Below, piece after piece: positions 6,251-7,604 of a stretch of 7,604 nt of DNA (position 1 is its first letter; every line of letters begins with the position of its first letter). Origin of the DNA: Methanobacteriota archaeon. Its GTDB lineage: Archaea; Thermoplasmatota; Thermoplasmata; RBG-16-68-12. The notes below the pieces were generated by a model, which did not search any database, was not told where the DNA came from, and saw only the letters and a list, made by a program, of their open reading frames with translations. The position numbers were made by a program, and so were the translations under genes. The DNA lies in assembly GCA_005879045.1 (NCBI GenBank), contig VBLV01000172.1:1-7604 (forward strand), in the 5' to 3' direction.

Positions 6251-6541
6251 CTACTGGAGTTTCGAGATGACCTTCGTCGCTTCCGAGGTCGTCCACGCCT
6301 TCAGCGTCTGTGTCTTGACGTTCCCGAGCTTCCCGATTTCGAGAAGGAGTTGCATCGCGACATCGTCGTTCGGCGCTTCCGTCAGCGCCACGATGTCGTA
6401 TCGCCCCATTGTGTAGAAAATCTGCATCTTGGCACCGAGTTTGCTGGCCAAGGCAGTCACGGCATCCGCGCGCTTCGGCGACTCCTTCACATTCTTGATC
6501 CCTTGCTCTGTCCAATTCCCGAGGCTGATGTAGTTCGGCAT
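6251..6541 (-). CDS. GYD domain protein
   Basis: This is a compact 96-residue protein of the GYD family, small ferredoxin-like-fold proteins of unknown function found in bacteria and archaea. The family-naming motif appears as MGRYDIVALTEAP (45-57), preceded by the usual MPNYISLGNWTEQG opening and a Lys-rich helix (KNVKESPKRADAV). A second helix (DDVAMQLLLEIGKLG) is followed by NVKTQTLKAWT, the standard last strand. The frame extends upstream to 6601, but the GYD domain starts exactly at ATG 6541. A clear TATA-like GTTAAATAG lies about 39 nt upstream, leaving a leader of roughly 13 nt with GGAG close to the ATG. Members are often annotated as possible stress or metabolite-binding proteins; nothing in the sequence identifies a ligand. 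Confidence 0.92.
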   Translation of the reverse strand: MPNYISLGNWTEQGIKNVKESPKRADAVTALASKLGAKMQIFYTMGRYDIVALTEAPNDDVAMQLLLEIGKLGNVKTQTLKAWTTSEATKVISKLQ

Positions 6542-6575
6542 CTCCGATCCCCTTGCGTGGTCCATCACTCGCGGC

Positions 6576-6584
6576 CTATTTAAC
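6576..6584 (-). promoter_or_regulatory. TATA box of the GYD gene
   Basis: The minus strand reads GTTAAATAG and is the best TATA match in the window. It is centred about 39 nt before the ATG at 6541, so transcription should begin near 6554. It lies in the 60-bp gap after the VOC gene, which makes the GYD gene an independent unit. Confidence 0.6.
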
Positions 6585-6601
6585 GGGCGCGACGGGATCA
6601 C

Positions 6602-6982
6602 TCACTTCTTCCGTTCCTCGTACAACTCGAGCCAGATTCCGTTGGGATCTTTCACGAAACCGACGACGTACCTCGGGCGGACCTCGACGGCCCTCGCGAG
6701 CGTCGCGCCCGCCTTCAGCAGCCGCTGCACTTCGCGCTCGACGTTGTCGCACTCGAACGCGAGGTGATCGAGCTCGCTTCCTTCGTGGTACTTCGTGTCC
6801 GGATACCAGTTCATCTCGAGGACGTGTTCCGAGCCTTTCGCCTTGAACGCCGCGACCTCCCCGCCCGTTGCTTCGATCTTGCCTCGGCCCGCGTACTCCA
6901 TGCCGAGGACATCCCGGTAGAACGCAATCGACTGGTCGAGGTCTCTGACTTCGATGCCCGTGTAAGTGAATCGCATCGTCAT
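6602..6982 (-). CDS. Glyoxalase/VOC superfamily protein
   Basis: From ATG 6982 the protein has 126 residues (124 from the ATG at 6976), the normal size for glyoxalase I and its relatives. The two beta-alpha-beta-beta-beta modules are visible: GIEVRDLDQSIAFYRDVLGM (9-28), HVLEMNWYP (53-61), ELDHLAFECDN (70-80), and VVGFVKDPNGIWLELYEE (106-123). Compared with glyoxalase I, metal ligands E56, H73 and E119 are present, but the first ligand (His or Gln) is Tyr (Y7). It may therefore be a glyoxalase variant, or another VOC enzyme such as a dioxygenase, epimerase or resistance protein. The longer frame back to 7063 adds 27 residues with no VOC character. A TATA-like GTTCATTC lies about 28 nt upstream of ATG 6982, which supports this start and a leaderless mRNA. 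Confidence 0.9.
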   Translation of the reverse strand: MTMRFTYTGIEVRDLDQSIAFYRDVLGMEYAGRGKIEATGGEVAAFKAKGSEHVLEMNWYPDTKYHEGSELDHLAFECDNVEREVQRLLKAGATLARAVEVRPRYVVGFVKDPNGIWLELYEERKK

Positions 6983-7006
6983 GTCGAACGGGATGGACTC
7001 GGCCCT

Positions 7007-7014
7007 GAATGAAC
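7007..7014 (-). promoter_or_regulatory. TATA-like box for the VOC gene
   Basis: The minus strand reads GTTCATTC, centred about 28 nt before the ATG at 6982. This is the leaderless-type spacing seen at several other genes in the window. Confidence 0.4.
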
Positions 7015-7034
7015 GTTGCCAGTGTCCAGCGTGG

Positions 7035-7047
7035 CTAGAAAGAAAGG
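7035..7047 (-). terminator. Possible T-rich archaeal terminator downstream of the small peptide gene
   Basis: The minus strand reads CCTTTCTTTCTAG, a pyrimidine tract with three short T runs, about 50 nt after the stop codon of the 22-residue peptide and just before the VOC promoter. Archaeal termination relies on T-rich tracts, and this is the only one in the local GC-rich sequence. The runs are interrupted, so the call is tentative. Confidence 0.35.
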
Positions 7048-7094
7048 ACCGGCACCGCGGCAAGGTCGGCGCCGGCTTCGCACCGCGTTTCCGG

Positions 7095-7163
7095 CTACTG
7101 GAAGCGGACCCACTCCGCGGCGTACCGCGCGAGCAGGAGCAGGATTGCGATGATGTGGACCAT
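7095..7163 (-). CDS. 22-residue hydrophobic membrane peptide with a perfect Shine-Dalgarno sequence
   Basis: ATG 7163 to TAG 7095 encodes 22 residues beginning MVHIIAILLLLARYAAEW and ending in VRFQ. Residues about 2-12 are strongly hydrophobic, followed by an amphipathic stretch with Arg, Glu, Trp and Arg, which suits a single short membrane helix with a positive end. The main evidence that it is translated is GGAGGTGA (7177-7170), a perfect anti-SD match exactly 6 nt before the ATG. The gene lies 60 bp downstream of the 79-residue gene on the same strand and is followed by a T-rich tract, so the two may share an mRNA. I do not recognise the peptide. Its general look recalls tiny accessory subunits of membrane complexes (KdpF- or CydX-like), but no such complex is encoded nearby. 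An ORF this short could still be chance. Confidence 0.55.
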   Translation of the reverse strand: MVHIIAILLLLARYAAEWVRFQ

Positions 7164-7169
7164 TGCTTG

Positions 7170-7177
7170 TCACCTCC
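7170..7177 (-). promoter_or_regulatory. Perfect Shine-Dalgarno sequence GGAGGTGA
   Basis: The eight bases complement the 3' end of 16S rRNA and sit 6 nt before the ATG at 7163. This is the strongest ribosome-binding site in the window and is the reason for calling the 22-residue gene. Confidence 0.65.
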
Positions 7178-7216
7178 GTCCCTTGGGTACTTCGAGCGCG
7201 CCCCTCCTCGGTCGCG

Positions 7217-7233
7217 GGCCCCCTCAGGGGGCC
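7217..7233 (-). repeat. Perfect G/C hairpin with the stop codon in its loop
   Basis: GGCCCCCTCAGGGGGCC forms a perfect 7-bp all-G/C stem with a 3-nt loop. On the minus strand the loop is TGA, which is exactly the stop codon of the 79-residue gene. It could act as an mRNA stabiliser or a pause element before the downstream small gene. No T-tract follows. Confidence 0.6.
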
Positions 7234-7463
7234 ATCGGAGCGGGCGCAGGCTTGAGCCGATCGAAGTCCCGCAAGACGGCCTTCGCGAAGCGGACGAAGG
7301 CCGCTCGGACCCCGCCGTTGGGCCGGACCGTACCCGCCAGGAGGGCCTCGACGGTCATGCCGCCGGGGTACTCCTCGCGCAGGTACCGCTCCAAGTCCGG
7401 GTCGTTGACGCGCGACCTTCGCGTGTTCGCATACTGGGCCATCACCAATTCCGTTGACATCAT
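7224..7463 (-). CDS. Hypothetical 79-residue protein
   Basis: I do not recognise this protein. It is soluble and charged: MMSTELVMAQYANTRRSRV, then NDPDLERYLREEYPGG (20-35), a helix MTVEALLAG (36-44), a Gly-containing turn, a basic amphipathic helix VRAAFVRFAKAVLRDFDRL (52-70), and a Pro/Ala tail. It has no membrane segment and no Cys or His metal motif. Composition and codon use look protein-like, and no competing frame here is better. The start may be ATG 7463 or 7460. Neither has a strong SD, and no good TATA box lies at -27. A longer leader is possible, since a same-frame mini-ORF with an SD-like AGGAG lies upstream and ends in TAG two codons before the ATG. The TGA stop sits in the loop of a 7-bp G/C hairpin. 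It may be co-transcribed with the 22-residue peptide gene downstream. Confidence 0.6.
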   Translation of the reverse strand: MMSTELVMAQYANTRRSRVNDPDLERYLREEYPGGMTVEALLAGTVRPNGGVRAAFVRFAKAVLRDFDRLKPAPAPMAP

Positions 7464-7604
7464 GTTCTATTCCGTTCCCGTGTCCGTCTGTGCGACGTTC
7501 ACGGAAGGTCCAGGACCGTTCGGGGTCTTGAGCGACACATAGGAGCTCCTGTGAACCTCCTATCCGAGACCTGGAAAGTCCCTGCCACAGGAGTATGGTT
7601 CGCG
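7464..7604. other. Right-edge leader/intergenic region with interlocking inverted repeats
   Basis: This 141-bp stretch holds no long gene. It contains ATAGGAG (7539-7545) paired with CTCCTAT (7557-7563), and CTCCTGTG (7546-7553) paired with CACAGGAG (7586-7593); the second repeat starts inside the loop of the first. AGGAGCTCCT (7541-7550) is itself a 10-bp palindrome. On the minus strand a 13-codon ORF (7499-7540) and a same-frame GTG mini-ORF (from 7538) follow an AGGAG motif. On the plus strand CACAGGAG precedes an ATG at 7595. Confidence 0.5.

Noticed and set aside
5376..7194. AAGTACCC shared by the cupredoxin upstream region (plus) and the sequence before the small peptide gene (minus)
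   Set aside because: Eight bases can recur by chance, and there is no further shared sequence around them.
1..7604. Searched by eye for tRNA genes, CRISPR arrays, insertion sequences and long direct repeats
   Set aside because: No cloverleaf with a T-loop GTTCRA motif, no regularly spaced repeats, no transposase frame and no paired terminal repeats were seen.

Overview
The window is GC-rich and most likely archaeal. Most genes have an A/T-rich TATA-like element centred about 25-30 nt before the start codon and no leader, the usual layout of leaderless archaeal transcripts. The gene content also fits: a 7-TM protein with a roadblock-like tail, a membrane-anchored blue-copper protein, a GYD protein and a GcvH-like protein. 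A high-GC Thermoplasmatota-type euryarchaeon is my best guess, but this is inferred from style and was not tested by any search.

Layout from left to right. On the minus strand there is the start of an uncharacterised, possibly DUF885-like protein running off the left edge (1-433), a MOSC protein (519-1052), a RidA-family protein (1077-1481) and a 7-TM sensor-like protein (1524-2678). Divergent from these, on the plus strand, are a pirin (2795-3526) and, overlapping it by 4 nt, a protein that I read as a fusion of a GcvH-type lipoyl domain to a TusA-type sulfur-carrier domain (3523-4188). Convergent to that pair is a zinc alcohol dehydrogenase (4255-5274, minus). Divergent from the dehydrogenase is a five-TM protein with a C-terminal type-1 copper domain (5449-6237, plus). 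The rest is on the minus strand: a GYD protein (6251-6541), a glyoxalase/VOC protein (6602-6982), a 22-residue membrane peptide with a perfect Shine-Dalgarno sequence (7095-7163) and a 79-residue hypothetical protein (7224-7463). The right edge (7464-7604) is non-coding or leader sequence with interlocking inverted repeats.

Most genes look like single-gene transcription units for metabolite repair, detoxification and redox work rather than one pathway. The clearest functional unit is the translationally coupled pirin plus GcvH-TusA pair. The least expected items are the GcvH-TusA fusion, the tiny membrane peptide, and the pseudoknot-like repeats at 7539-7593.
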